This document shows positions 6,641 to 15,523 of a stretch of DNA of 32,093 nucleotides, piece by piece. The notes beneath the pieces were generated by a model. That model was not told where the DNA came from, did no database searches, and was given only the letters and a program-made list of their open reading frames with translations. This stretch comes from Flavipsychrobacter sp. GTDB lineage: Bacteria; Bacteroidota; Bacteroidia; Chitinophagales; Chitinophagaceae. A program made the translations under genes and the position numbers. Position 1 is the first letter of the stretch; each line of letters opens with the position of its first letter. The stretch is from the NCBI GenBank assembly GCA_031292525.1, contig JARLGY010000015.1, positions 1-32,093 of the forward strand. Reading direction: 5' to 3'.

Positions 6641-8842
6641 ATGAAAAAATTATTAACATTACTATTTGGTATGACACTAATTGGTCATGCCAATGCAACC
6701 CCTGTTGACCTGAATACCGCAAAAACAATCGGATATTCCTTTTTGAGCAGGTCTACTAATGTAAGCCTTTCAAAGGGAATTAACGACTTGCAGATTGCCT
6801 ATACAGCAACAGCAAATATTAATGGAACAAGCACACCTTGTTATTATGTATTCAATGCTGCAAGCGGTTTTGTTATCGTATCGGCAGATGATAATGTGAT
6901 GCCTGTACTTGCTTACTCAAATGAGTTGCCTTTTGGTACTACGGCTATGCCCGCGCATGTAAAATGGTGGATGGATACTTATACCAACCAGATCAGCTAT
7001 GTGATCAAGAACAACATAGCTGCTACAAGCGATGTAAAGGCAAAATGGAACGCCTTATCGAGTGCCAGCAATATAACGCCGCTTGCTAAAACAACAAACG
7101 TAACACCTCTGTTGCACACCACATGGGATCAATTGCCTTTGTATAATGCACAATGTCCTGGAACAGGAACAAACCAGGCAGTAACTGGGTGTGTGGCAAC
7201 AGCAATGGCACAGGTAATGAAATTCTGGAGCTGGCCTGCAGTAGGTGCGGGATCTCACAGTTATACAGACCCTAACTATGGTGCACAGTCGGCAGATTTT
7301 GGCGCAACTGCATATAATTTCTCTTCCATGGGCTTGTCGCTCACATCTACGAGCCCTGCTTCATCGCAGACCGCTGTTGCAAAGCTGATGTACCATTGTG
7401 GTGTAAGTGTGGATATGGGATATAGCCCTACCGGCAGTGGTGCCGCAGTAGAATTAAGACAAGCATATGGCCAAACTACTTGCGCTGAAACTGCGTTGAA
7501 AACTTATTTTAAATATAAGCCTACCTTGCACGGGGATAGCCGTACAGACTATGCAAACACTGCTGCCTGGGTTGCTGCCCTTGAAACTGATATAAATGCA
7601 GGCAGGCCAGTTCTTTATACGGGCTTTGGTACTTCAGATGGACACTGCTGGGTTGCAGACGGATACGAAACCATTGGTGCAAATACCTACTTCCATTTTA
7701 ACTGGGGTTGGAGCGGACAGTCGAACGGATACTTTTCTGTGGACAGCCTTGCACCGCCAGCATTAGGTGCAGGTGGTGGTAATGGTAATTTTAATAATAA
7801 CCAAGGCGCAATATTCGGCATTCAGCCGCTAACTACTATTGTAGCAGGCACCAGCAACATGAAAATGAATGCTGATATTAACATGCCGAACTCGCCACAG
7901 GCCTACGACCAGTCTTTTACTTTTACAGCCAACATACTTAACGCAACGGGCGCTGCATTTACAGGCGATGTTACTGCGGAAGTATTTGATCACAACGGTA
8001 AATTGGTAACCACATTCCCAGCAATACCTACAACAATATCCAATAATGCAAGTTCAGGTACAATAACATTTACACCGTCTAACCAGAACGTATTTATGAT
8101 GATTCCGGATGTGTATAGCATCCGCATCTATTACAGGACTAACGGTGGCAGCTGGACACTTGTAAGTGATAATGCAAACTATGTAAACTACAGCAGCCTT
8201 GAAATTGCCTCAGATGGTGGTATCCAGTTGGTTGATTCTATATACACAACAGAAGGCTATACCTGGAAAATTGGCCAGCCCGTGAGTGTAACAGCTAACC
8301 TGTATAATCTAATAGGCAGTGACTTTAACGGAACACTTGACGCTGTTTTGTTTGACCCTGCTACACAGCTTGGTATATATGAGGTGCAGCAATTACCAGC
8401 GTCTGATATACCGTATGATAACAATAGCCACCTATTTACATTTGCAAGCACTACAAACTTGAATGTAACACCTGGCACGTACGAACTTATCATAGGCAGT
8501 TATGATGCAACTACTGGTATATCGCCTTTTGGAAGCACATTTTACTCCAATCCTGTATTTATAACCGTGCCTAATAAAACAGGTGTTGCAAATCTGGTAG
8601 CTGAAAGCGATGTGAAAATATATCCTAATCCTGCAACAGACTTAGTGAATGTTGACGTACACGGTATGAGTGCTGAGAAAATTACCATATTGGATATTGC
8701 TGGCCGCGTAATAACTGAAATACCGGTAGCAAACAGCACAATAGTAACTGTGCCCGTAGCTAATTATGCACCGGGTGTCTATCTTGTACAGATCAATACT
8801 GCCAATGGAGTGATCAATAAAAAGATCAGTGTAACTAAATGA
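6641..8842 (+). CDS. secreted C10-family cysteine peptidase with T9SS sorting domain
   Basis: A 733-residue exported protein. A Sec signal peptide (about 1-20, ending HANA) is followed by a Spi-type inhibitory propeptide (about 21-140, with NAASGFVIVSADD typical of it). The papain-like C10 (streptopain) domain spans about 150-400, with the nucleophile C184 in TGCVATAMAQ and H335 in GHCWVADGY, then the conserved FHFNWGWSG. Residues 400-650 form beta-rich domains of about 120 residues each, probably immunoglobulin-like. The C-terminal 75 residues (KIYPNPATD, ILDIAGRV, YAPGVYLVQI) are a type A T9SS sorting domain, so the enzyme is likely carried across the outer membrane and released or attached there. 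Likely role: degradation of extracellular protein. The stop codon overlaps the next start (ATGA), implying an operon. Confidence 0.93.
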   Translation: MKKLLTLLFGMTLIGHANATPVDLNTAKTIGYSFLSRSTNVSLSKGINDLQIAYTATANINGTSTPCYYVFNAASGFVIVSADDNVMPVLAYSNELPFGTTAMPAHVKWWMDTYTNQISYVIKNNIAATSDVKAKWNALSSASNITPLAKTTNVTPLLHTTWDQLPLYNAQCPGTGTNQAVTGCVATAMAQVMKFWSWPAVGAGSHSYTDPNYGAQSADFGATAYNFSSMGLSLTSTSPASSQTAVAKLMYHCGVSVDMGYSPTGSGAAVELRQAYGQTTCAETALKTYFKYKPTLHGDSRTDYANTAAWVAALETDINAGRPVLYTGFGTSDGHCWVADGYETIGANTYFHFNWGWSGQSNGYFSVDSLAPPALGAGGGNGNFNNNQGAIFGIQPLTTIVAGTSNMKMNADINMPNSPQAYDQSFTFTANILNATGAAFTGDVTAEVFDHNGKLVTTFPAIPTTISNNASSGTITFTPSNQNVFMMIPDVYSIRIYYRTNGGSWTLVSDNANYVNYSSLEIASDGGIQLVDSIYTTEGYTWKIGQPVSVTANLYNLIGSDFNGTLDAVLFDPATQLGIYEVQQLPASDIPYDNNSHLFTFASTTNLNVTPGTYELIIGSYDATTGISPFGSTFYSNPVFITVPNKTGVANLVAESDVKIYPNPATDLVNVDVHGMSAEKITILDIAGRVITEIPVANSTIVTVPVANYAPGVYLVQINTANGVINKKISVTK

Positions 8843-9318
8843 GGACTATAACAATGATTGCTTTTGCAGCGATGGTATGTGCTACAACCCCAACTATTGC
8901 GCAAGGAACATCAGCCGCGGGGCCACATGTAGTAATATATAAAACAAGGGCAAACTACCGGAAGCTGGTACCCGTAACTATGAATGGTGACAAAACTGAG
9001 ATCGTGTCATTCCCCGATCCTTCAGATATAAAAACAGGAAGCGGTTATCCGCTTCCTGTTTTATTGCATAAAGGTTTCTTGCTGGATAAAAGAGGTATAG
9101 GAAAGAATACCGTTTTCCTGAAGATGACCTACATGGAATATGCCAAACTGGAAACACCACCCAGCCAGGCAGCAATGCTTAAAATGATAAAGGATAAACA
9201 TCCTATTATAGCCTTATACGATTGTGGCGGAAGGTATGCAATGAAAGACATAGTGAAAGAAGTAAATGCGCTAATAGATACCAAGAAGATAAGTACAAGC
9301 TGTACGGCTATTCAGTAA
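8839..9318 (+). CDS. small exported protein, translationally coupled to the C10 peptidase
   Basis: A 159-residue protein with a Sec signal peptide (about 1-22, cleavage likely after TIAQ). The mature part is soluble, basic, and has two cysteines (YDCGG and TSCTA) that could pair. I do not recognise a characterised family; the PVTMNGDKTEIVSFPDPSDI region resembles uncharacterised Bacteroidota exported proteins. Its ATG overlaps the peptidase stop codon, so the two are probably made together in a coupled way. In streptococci and Bacteroides, C10 peptidases are often encoded next to a small inhibitor related to the propeptide. No clear propeptide similarity is visible here, so an inhibitor or chaperone role is only a guess. 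Confidence 0.8.
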   Translation: MRTITMIAFAAMVCATTPTIAQGTSAAGPHVVIYKTRANYRKLVPVTMNGDKTEIVSFPDPSDIKTGSGYPLPVLLHKGFLLDKRGIGKNTVFLKMTYMEYAKLETPPSQAAMLKMIKDKHPIIALYDCGGRYAMKDIVKEVNALIDTKKISTSCTAIQ

Positions 9319-9369
9319 GAGATGTTTGGGAATGAGGTTGCTTATACTTTGATAAAAATGTAACTCAGA

Positions 9370-10092
9370 TTATCTCCCCAAAAGTTTTTTTGCAACAAAC
9401 TCATCGAAGAAATAAGTGCGGTAGGCATTGCCAATTGGTACCTCGTGTTTTTGAACAATGACACTGTTATTATCGAAAGAGACAATATGCCGTACATTGA
9501 TAATGTAAGACTTGCTTACGCGTACAAAAATGCTTTTAGGTAGCTGATCGTGTATCGTTTTTATATTCATTGCCGTAATTATTTTCTGCTCGTTGGTATG
9601 CAGAACCACGTAATCTTTCAGACCTTCGATAATAAGTATATCGGTAAAGTATAGTTTAAATATTTTGCGGTCTGCCTTCACAAAGAAATATTCAGTAGCA
9701 ACTTGTTCTATGTTCTGCGGTGAATTTACCGTGCTGAGTAGTTTAAAGTAGGCTGCTGCTTTATCAACTGCTTTTTTGAAACGATCTTCTTTTACTGGCT
9801 TTACCAGGTAATCGATGGCCTCTACCTCGTAGCTGTCAAGGGCGAACTCCACATAAGCTGTAGTGAAGATGACCAATGTTTGCTGGGCTACAGATCTTGC
9901 AAAATCGATACCATTTGTTCCCGGCATTTGTATGTCTAAAAAAATGAGATCTACCTGATGTTCTGTGATGAATTTTTTTGCACTGTCGGCATTATTAAAA
10001 CTACCCACTATGGCAAGGCTCGTATGTTTTTCAACAAGTAATTTTATGCCCTCCCTGGCAAGGGGTTCATCATCTACAATAATACAGTTCAT
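9370..10092 (-). CDS. LytTR-family response regulator
   Basis: A 240-residue two-domain regulator. The receiver domain (1-118) has the acidic pair D7/D8, phosphoacceptor D53 in FLDIQMPG, T77/T78, and K98 in DYLVKPV. The LytTR DNA-binding domain fills about 140-240, with FVKADRKIFKLYFTDILIIE and FVRVSKSYIINVRHI typical of the fold. It overlaps the upstream kinase gene by four bases (ATGA), so kinase and regulator are co-translated. LytTR regulators bind direct repeats near their targets; the nearest candidate is the divergent TonB receptor operon. Length is normal for the family. Confidence 0.93.
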   Translation of the reverse strand: MNCIIVDDEPLAREGIKLLVEKHTSLAIVGSFNNADSAKKFITEHQVDLIFLDIQMPGTNGIDFARSVAQQTLVIFTTAYVEFALDSYEVEAIDYLVKPVKEDRFKKAVDKAAAYFKLLSTVNSPQNIEQVATEYFFVKADRKIFKLYFTDILIIEGLKDYVVLHTNEQKIITAMNIKTIHDQLPKSIFVRVSKSYIINVRHIVSFDNNSVIVQKHEVPIGNAYRTYFFDEFVAKKLLGR

Positions 10093-11135
10093 GTTCTGAT
10101 CAATAAGTTGACAGTAAAAGTATCTTTTTCATCTTTTATTTCCAGAACATGTTTGTCGGGATAGAGTAGTTGTAGCCGTCTCTTTACGTTGGCGAGCCCA
10201 AGTCCACCAAGTCCATATTTAGGCATTTCAGTGTGTGGCTTTGAATTGATGCACTTGAAGTATAACCGCTCATCATTTGCATCGAAAAACAAGTGCACGA
10301 AAGATTGGTTGTCTGAGTCTCCATTGTGCTTCACAGCATTTTCCACAAAAGTTATATAAAGCAAGGGGGTAACCTGCATTCCACTCAATTGTCCGTTGGT
10401 ATACACAATAAATTCAAAATTATCCCGTCTTGTTTTTTCGAGATTGAGGAAATCGGTTAGGAACTGAATATCGGAAGTGAGTAGCACTTTGGTCCTGGTA
10501 CTATCATAAAGCTGGTAGCGGAGCATGTCACTTAATTTCAACAGCAGCTGAGATGCTTTGGGCGGGTCTGTTTGCGTGAGTACATGTGCATTATTGAGCA
10601 TGTTGAATAAAAAGTGAGGATTGATCTGGTTCTTCAACTGTTCTAGCTCTGTATGTATGGTTAGCTTTTCCAGGTCGTTGATACGCTGGGTATCTGTCAC
10701 CCATCTTTGAAACAGCTTTATTGCGGTAGAGGCCGCAATAAGTACAACAGTCACGAATACAAAAAATAAATTTTTTACATGTGGCCCATTCTGAGGAATC
10801 TGTGGAAGGTAATGTTTATGCAGATAAGACATAAGCTGCACAATAAAAAAGGTAATGACAACGTATATAGCTACACCCGTCAAATAACTTGAAAACCTAT
10901 TGTGGAGCAAGTATCTTGGCATTAAAAAATACATATTAACATAGCACATAGACACCAGGTAAAAAAACATGAACCACTTACTTAGTATTTGTATCCAAGG
11001 AGCCATTACCGGTTCAGATGTAAGGAAGACCATCGCAATTAATGTTAGCAATACGAAATGCCTGCGTACCCTATACTTAGGATGGACAAAGAACTTTAAA
11101 TAATTATTGCTTTGAAATTCGGAATCTTCTGACAC
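10089..11135 (-). CDS. LytS-type sensor histidine kinase
   Basis: A 348-residue membrane kinase. About four hydrophobic helices lie within 25-140 (near 26-40, 53-73, 84-105, 122-140), with no large periplasmic sensor domain, so it probably senses within the membrane or through a partner. The His_kinase domain has the phosphoacceptor H174 in NQINPHFLFN, then LSDMLRYQLYDS. The ATPase domain shows FVENAVKHN (N-box) and GLGGLGLANVKRRL (G-box). It belongs to the common Bacteroidota LytS/YehU type. It is divergent from the TonB-dependent receptor gene across about 240 bases. Confidence 0.92.
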   Translation of the reverse strand: MSEDSEFQSNNYLKFFVHPKYRVRRHFVLLTLIAMVFLTSEPVMAPWIQILSKWFMFFYLVSMCYVNMYFLMPRYLLHNRFSSYLTGVAIYVVITFFIVQLMSYLHKHYLPQIPQNGPHVKNLFFVFVTVVLIAASTAIKLFQRWVTDTQRINDLEKLTIHTELEQLKNQINPHFLFNMLNNAHVLTQTDPPKASQLLLKLSDMLRYQLYDSTRTKVLLTSDIQFLTDFLNLEKTRRDNFEFIVYTNGQLSGMQVTPLLYITFVENAVKHNGDSDNQSFVHLFFDANDERLYFKCINSKPHTEMPKYGLGGLGLANVKRRLQLLYPDKHVLEIKDEKDTFTVNLLIRT

Positions 11136-11334
11136 GTAAATTAATTTAATGCTTCACTAAAATTAGGTAAACGGGAAACATGTGAGTTACTATTTATACA
11201 AAAGTGGAGCTGTTATATACCAAACTGCTTTTTGCTATACGGAATGCATAACTGCTTATATACACACAGACTACTTTGATATAAAAGGCAGCGTGTTTTC
11301 TATAATTTAAGAACATTTTCATTTTTTATAACCA

Positions 11335-11342
11335 TAGTTTTG
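11335..11342 (+). promoter_or_regulatory. -7 element of the TonB receptor operon
   Basis: TAGTTTTG matches TAnnTTTG. The -33 position is poor. Transcription would start near 11349, so the TTG at 11340 cannot be the start codon and the ATG at 11373 is favoured. The 200-base divergent region upstream is the likely place for LytTR operators, although I could not pick out a convincing direct repeat. Confidence 0.5.
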
Positions 11343-11372
11343 CCCACTAATTATCTGAGTAAGTTTTCATCG

Positions 11373-13682
11373 ATGAACAAGACATTTTTATTGACTATAC
11401 TGCTACTATGCAGCCTGCAAAGCATAGGGCAAATAAAGCATACCATAAGTGGTACCATTAAGGACAAGAAAACAGGTGAAACACTTATAGGAGCTGTGAT
11501 ACGTGTGGAGGGTAAAGATATAGGTGTAGTGACCAACGAGTATGGTTTCTATTCGTTATCGTTGCCAGCCGGCAACTATACACTTAAAATAGGCTATGTG
11601 GGATATGATGAGCAAACAAAAATATTGACGCTTGATAAAGCACAGCAACTGAATGTGAGCCTGGAGGCAGGTGGGCAACAACTAAATGAAGTAGTTGTGC
11701 ATAGCAAGGCGCGAAACTCAAATGTAACATCGGCACAAATGGGAGCCAACACACTTGATGTGAAAGAGATAAGTGCCTTGCCTGTTTTGTTTGGTGAAAA
11801 GGACGTAATAAAGATAGTGCAGTTGCTGCCAGGGGTGAAAAGTGCAGGTGATGGTAACACCGGATTTTATGTACGTGGGGGCGCTGCCGACCAGAATCTG
11901 ATACTGCTTGATGAGGCAGTAGTGTATAATCCATCTCACTTGCTGGGTTTCTTTTCGGTATTCAATTCAGATGCTATTAAAAACCTGACCTTGTACAAGG
12001 GTAACGAACCTGCACAATACGGCGGCAGGCTAAGCTCTGTGATGGACATAAAGATGAATGATGGTAACGACCAAACCTACCATGCCAGTGGTGGTATAGG
12101 TCTCATATCATCGAGACTGACCGTGGAGGGCCCGATAGTAAAAGATGAAGGATCGTTCCTTGTAAGCGCAAGGCGTACTTATGCTGATGTATTCCTGGGA
12201 TTATCTAACAACCCGACCACGCGTGAGAGTAGCTTATATTTTTATGATCTGAATGCAAAACTGAATTATAAACTTGGTGATAAAGACCGCATTTATCTTT
12301 CGGGTTACTATGGGAAAGACGACTTGGGATTAGGCAACCTATTTGGTATTAACTGGGGTAATGCTACTGCTACGTTACGGTGGAACCATATATTTAGTCC
12401 GCGTTTATTTTCTAATACTTCTCTTATCTACAGCGACTACAACTACAACATCAATGTAAATACGGCTGGTATCAATGCAAATATATTGTCTGTGATCAGG
12501 GACTATAATGTGAAAGAAGAATTCAATTATTATATCAGTCCTACGAATTCTCTGAATTTTGGAGTAAATTCGATATACCACATTATCACTCCCGGTGTAT
12601 TTAATGGTAATATACACGTACCTAGCCAATCGGATACGCACAGCTGGGAAAATGCGGCCTACATAACAGATAACTGGAAAGCCTCTAAAAGGCTGAACAT
12701 AGACATAGGTGTGCGACTGAGTGCGTTCTCTGTATTGGGAGGTAGCAATAAATTTTATACGCTGGATCAGAACCACAACATTATAGATACTATGCAGTAT
12801 AGTGCGGGTTCTATTGTGCAAACCTATGTGAATCCTGAACCCAGGGTGTCTGGCAGCTACCTGCTTAACGATGTTTCTTCTATTAAAGCAGCCTACGCAC
12901 GCAACTCGCAGTACTTACATCTGCTGAGTAACTCTGTAACCAGTAACCCTACCGATAAGTGGGTGGCCAGCAACAACATTATAAAGCCAGAAGTAGGTGA
13001 CCAATTTTCTGTGGGATATTTCAGGAATTTTAAAGATAACATGTATGAGTGCAGTGCCGAGACATATTACAAGGTGACGCAAAACGTAATAGATTATAAG
13101 GACAATGCCTATATATTGAGCAATGACCCCGTAGAACCTCAGCTATTATCCGGACAAGGAAGAGCCTATGGCGTAGAACTGATGGCGAAGAAAAACGAGG
13201 GGCGGCTTACCGGATGGGTTTCTTACACATTGTCGCGGACAGAACAGCAGATAAACGGTATTAATAATAGCAATTGGTACGCTGCACACCAGGACAGAAC
13301 ACATGATCTATCGATAGTAGGAATGTATAAACTATCTAAAAAATGGTTGTTGTCGGCAGATTTTGTTTACTATACCGGCAATGCTGTAACCTATCCAACC
13401 GGGAAATATGAGGTAAATAATGCGGTTATTTTCTCTTATACAAATCGTAACCAAGGGCGCGTGCCTGCATATCACAGGCTGGATCTTGGTGCTACATACC
13501 AGTTGAAGCCACATAGGCATTTTACACAAGAGCTATCGTTCAGCCTGTACAATGCTTACGGACATGAAAATCCGTATGTTATTACTTTCCAGACAGACCC
13601 TAATGATGCCAGTAAGACGCAGGCTTTACAAACCTCATTGTTCAGGGTTGTTCCATCAATTTCTTACAACTTCAAGTTCTAA
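11373..13682 (+). CDS. TonB-dependent receptor with carboxypeptidase-like N-domain
   Basis: A 769-residue outer-membrane protein. The signal peptide is about 1-20 (ending SIGQ). A carboxypeptidase regulatory-like beta-sandwich (about 22-105; GTIKDKKTGETLIGAVIRVEG, YVGYDEQT) precedes the plug domain (about 120-230), whose GFYVRGGAADQNLILLDE and YNPSHLLGFFSVFN match the receptor class found with DUF4249 lipoproteins. The rest is a barrel ending in the aromatic strand SYNFKF. The shorter length and lack of a SusD-type partner argue against a SusC glycan importer; the ligand is unknown. The start at 11373 gives a normal signal peptide; a TTG at 11340 would add 11 residues and lies inside the promoter. 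Two bases separate its stop from the next start codon. Confidence 0.92.
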   Translation: MNKTFLLTILLLCSLQSIGQIKHTISGTIKDKKTGETLIGAVIRVEGKDIGVVTNEYGFYSLSLPAGNYTLKIGYVGYDEQTKILTLDKAQQLNVSLEAGGQQLNEVVVHSKARNSNVTSAQMGANTLDVKEISALPVLFGEKDVIKIVQLLPGVKSAGDGNTGFYVRGGAADQNLILLDEAVVYNPSHLLGFFSVFNSDAIKNLTLYKGNEPAQYGGRLSSVMDIKMNDGNDQTYHASGGIGLISSRLTVEGPIVKDEGSFLVSARRTYADVFLGLSNNPTTRESSLYFYDLNAKLNYKLGDKDRIYLSGYYGKDDLGLGNLFGINWGNATATLRWNHIFSPRLFSNTSLIYSDYNYNINVNTAGINANILSVIRDYNVKEEFNYYISPTNSLNFGVNSIYHIITPGVFNGNIHVPSQSDTHSWENAAYITDNWKASKRLNIDIGVRLSAFSVLGGSNKFYTLDQNHNIIDTMQYSAGSIVQTYVNPEPRVSGSYLLNDVSSIKAAYARNSQYLHLLSNSVTSNPTDKWVASNNIIKPEVGDQFSVGYFRNFKDNMYECSAETYYKVTQNVIDYKDNAYILSNDPVEPQLLSGQGRAYGVELMAKKNEGRLTGWVSYTLSRTEQQINGINNSNWYAAHQDRTHDLSIVGMYKLSKKWLLSADFVYYTGNAVTYPTGKYEVNNAVIFSYTNRNQGRVPAYHRLDLGATYQLKPHRHFTQELSFSLYNAYGHENPYVITFQTDPNDASKTQALQTSLFRVVPSISYNFKF

Positions 13683-13684
13683 AC

Positions 13685-14461
13685 ATGAAACCTTATAAAA
13701 TAACATCTTTCCTGTTTTTAATGATGGCCATCAGCTCGTGCCAGAAGGTGATACACCTGAACCTTGGTTCTTCTACATCGCAATATGTAATAGTAGGCAA
13801 TGTTACTGACCAGCCAGGCCCCTACACCATAAGCATTACCAAAAGCATCAACTTTGACCAGGATAATGTATTCCCCCCTGTGAGCGGTGCCAGTGTATAT
13901 ATTACTGATTCTAGTGCGGGCATAACAGACACACTTACAGAAATAACTCCAGGTAATTACCAGACGCATACTATTACCGGAGTAAGTGGGCACATATATC
14001 ATCTCAGTGTATCGGTTAATGGTAACAGATTTACATCATCATCAACTATGCCGCAACCTATTGGCTTAGATAGTGTATATACCCAAGCAGCTGTATTTGG
14101 CAACAATACAGATGTTATACCATTATACAGAGACCCGGCGGGGACGGGTAACTATTATCACCTTGTGCTTACAGTACAAGACAGTGTATCGCAGCAGATA
14201 TACATACACGATGATGAAGTAACCGATGGCAATGAAGTACAATCATCGCTGCGCAATGATATAAAGATAAATAGTGGGAATGCCATTACGGTAGAACTGC
14301 AATGTATAGACCATGGTGTTTTTCAATACTTTAAAGACCTGCAACAAACTATACAGCAAAACTCTGCAACACCTGCAAACCCGGAGAGTAACATTACGGG
14401 AGGCTCACTTGGCTACTTTAGTGCACATACAGTAAGGAAGAAAACTATTTTAGCACAGTAG
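13685..14461 (+). CDS. DUF4249 outer-membrane lipoprotein
   Basis: A 258-residue protein with a lipoprotein signal peptide (lipobox AISSC, acylated C19). The DUF4249 pattern is visible: YVIVGNVTDQPGPYTISITKS, GASVYITDSS, then GNYYHLVLTV and the ending SLGYFSAHTVRKKTI. This family is commonly encoded right after TonB-dependent receptors of the preceding type and is thought to be a surface partner in uptake, but its function is not proven. Co-transcription with the receptor is clear from the two-base gap. It is on the short side for the family but appears complete at both ends. Confidence 0.87.
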   Translation: MKPYKITSFLFLMMAISSCQKVIHLNLGSSTSQYVIVGNVTDQPGPYTISITKSINFDQDNVFPPVSGASVYITDSSAGITDTLTEITPGNYQTHTITGVSGHIYHLSVSVNGNRFTSSSTMPQPIGLDSVYTQAAVFGNNTDVIPLYRDPAGTGNYYHLVLTVQDSVSQQIYIHDDEVTDGNEVQSSLRNDIKINSGNAITVELQCIDHGVFQYFKDLQQTIQQNSATPANPESNITGGSLGYFSAHTVRKKTILAQ

Positions 14462-14510
14462 GATGAAGCGGGTAGGTATGACGGTGCTTGGAAAGGGATA
14501 ATAACCCAAG

Positions 14511-15218
14511 TTAGATGATTTGGGTATATTCTACAACCATGTGTATCTTTTCATCAAGCTCTTTTACCGCCTCCTCCATCATTAGGAGGCATTGTTTGCT
14601 GGCTATATATTTCTCGTCTGAGATAATGTTCATGAGGCCCAGTAAGGAGGCAACTGGCCGACGAAACTCATGTGAGTGCACCTGGGCGATATTCATCAGC
14701 TTTTTATTTTGAGTTTCAAGATCTGATAGTTGTTCTGTTAAGAGCTTCTGTGCAAGTTCTAGCTCCATCAACATGGTTGCCTGGCGGGATAAAATTTCTA
14801 AAGTCTTTATTTGTAGAGGTGTAAGGTTTTTAGGTTCTACATCAATAACACATAAGCTACCAATCTTATGGCCATTGTTTGCCTTTAATGCAGCGCCTGC
14901 ATAAAACCTGACTCCCAAATCGGTCACCTTGGGGTTTTCTATAAATCTCAGATCCTTTAAGGTATCATTGACAATTAATACATCATTTTGCAATATTGTA
15001 TATTGGCAAAATGAAGCTTCTAGTGAATCGTTATTCATGTCGATACCCACTTTAGCTACAAAATGGTTAGTCTCACTATCTAATAATGTGATGAGGGCTA
15101 TAGGAGTACCACAGATCTCGGCAGCAAGCTCAACAATATCATGAAACTCTTGCAGCCTATTGTAATTGAGCTTTTTGAAAAGTTCAACTGTATACAAACG
15201 ATCAAAATTGTTGTTCAT
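14511..15218 (-). CDS. GAF-domain protein with orphan histidine-kinase DHp helix
   Basis: A 235-residue cytoplasmic protein. The GAF domain covers about 22-155 (AAEICGTPIALITLLD, then VRFYAGAALKANNGHKIGSLCVID). A short coiled coil follows (155-175), then a HisKA-like phosphoacceptor segment with H183 in HSHEFRRPVASLLGL and a second helix to the end. There is no ATPase domain in the protein, and the downstream gene on the other strand leaves only about 50 bases, so it was not merely cut by a recent frameshift here. It may be a phosphotransfer or dimerisation module used by another kinase, or a decayed kinase. A -7 element, TACATTTG, lies at 15240-15233. Confidence 0.82.
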   Translation of the reverse strand: MNNNFDRLYTVELFKKLNYNRLQEFHDIVELAAEICGTPIALITLLDSETNHFVAKVGIDMNNDSLEASFCQYTILQNDVLIVNDTLKDLRFIENPKVTDLGVRFYAGAALKANNGHKIGSLCVIDVEPKNLTPLQIKTLEILSRQATMLMELELAQKLLTEQLSDLETQNKKLMNIAQVHSHEFRRPVASLLGLMNIISDEKYIASKQCLLMMEEAVKELDEKIHMVVEYTQII

Positions 15219-15232
15219 AGTAATTGATTAAT

Positions 15233-15240
15233 CAAATGTA
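15233..15240 (-). promoter_or_regulatory. -7 element of the GAF-protein gene
   Basis: The minus strand reads TACATTTG, a perfect match to TAnnTTTG, 14 bases before the ATG. The leader would be under ten bases. No clear -33 TTTG is seen. Confidence 0.5.
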
Positions 15241-15478
15241 TTATTCGATAGATTAGGGATTAAGGTATTGTCATTTGTCGTACTATATAAAACCATGCCA
15301 TAGATAAATTACACGTCGATATCTACCACCTAAATAAATATTGGTTACGCTTATTAACGAAAGATATGCGTGAATTGTTTGTTGTAAAATATATTTAATA
15401 AAAAAGATGTGGTATGGCTTTGGCAGCCTTAATATAATCTTGAGATAAAGAATGGACTGATAAAAGGTTGAAAATAAA

Positions 15479-15510
15479 AAAGCTGTCTCAGAAGAGACAG
15501 CCCAAAAAAA
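15479..15510 (-). terminator. intrinsic terminator downstream of 15524-16333 gene
   Basis: GCTGTCTC (15482-15489) and GAGACAGC (15494-15501) form a perfect 8-bp stem with a 4-base loop, followed on the minus strand by a T-run. A run of T on the other side (as A-run 15504-15510) could make it work in both directions. The 260 bases between it and the GAF gene (15219-15480) hold no gene. Confidence 0.88.
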
Positions 15511-15523
15511 CGAGAAATGATAT

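Noticed and set aside
12405-12821. 138-codon minus-strand frame inside the TonB receptor
   Set aside because: Shadow of a real barrel gene; protein shows no family features.
14504-14525. ACCCAA/TTGGGT hairpin between convergent genes as a terminator
   Set aside because: Only six base pairs, overlaps the stop codon of the GAF gene, and lacks a T-run.
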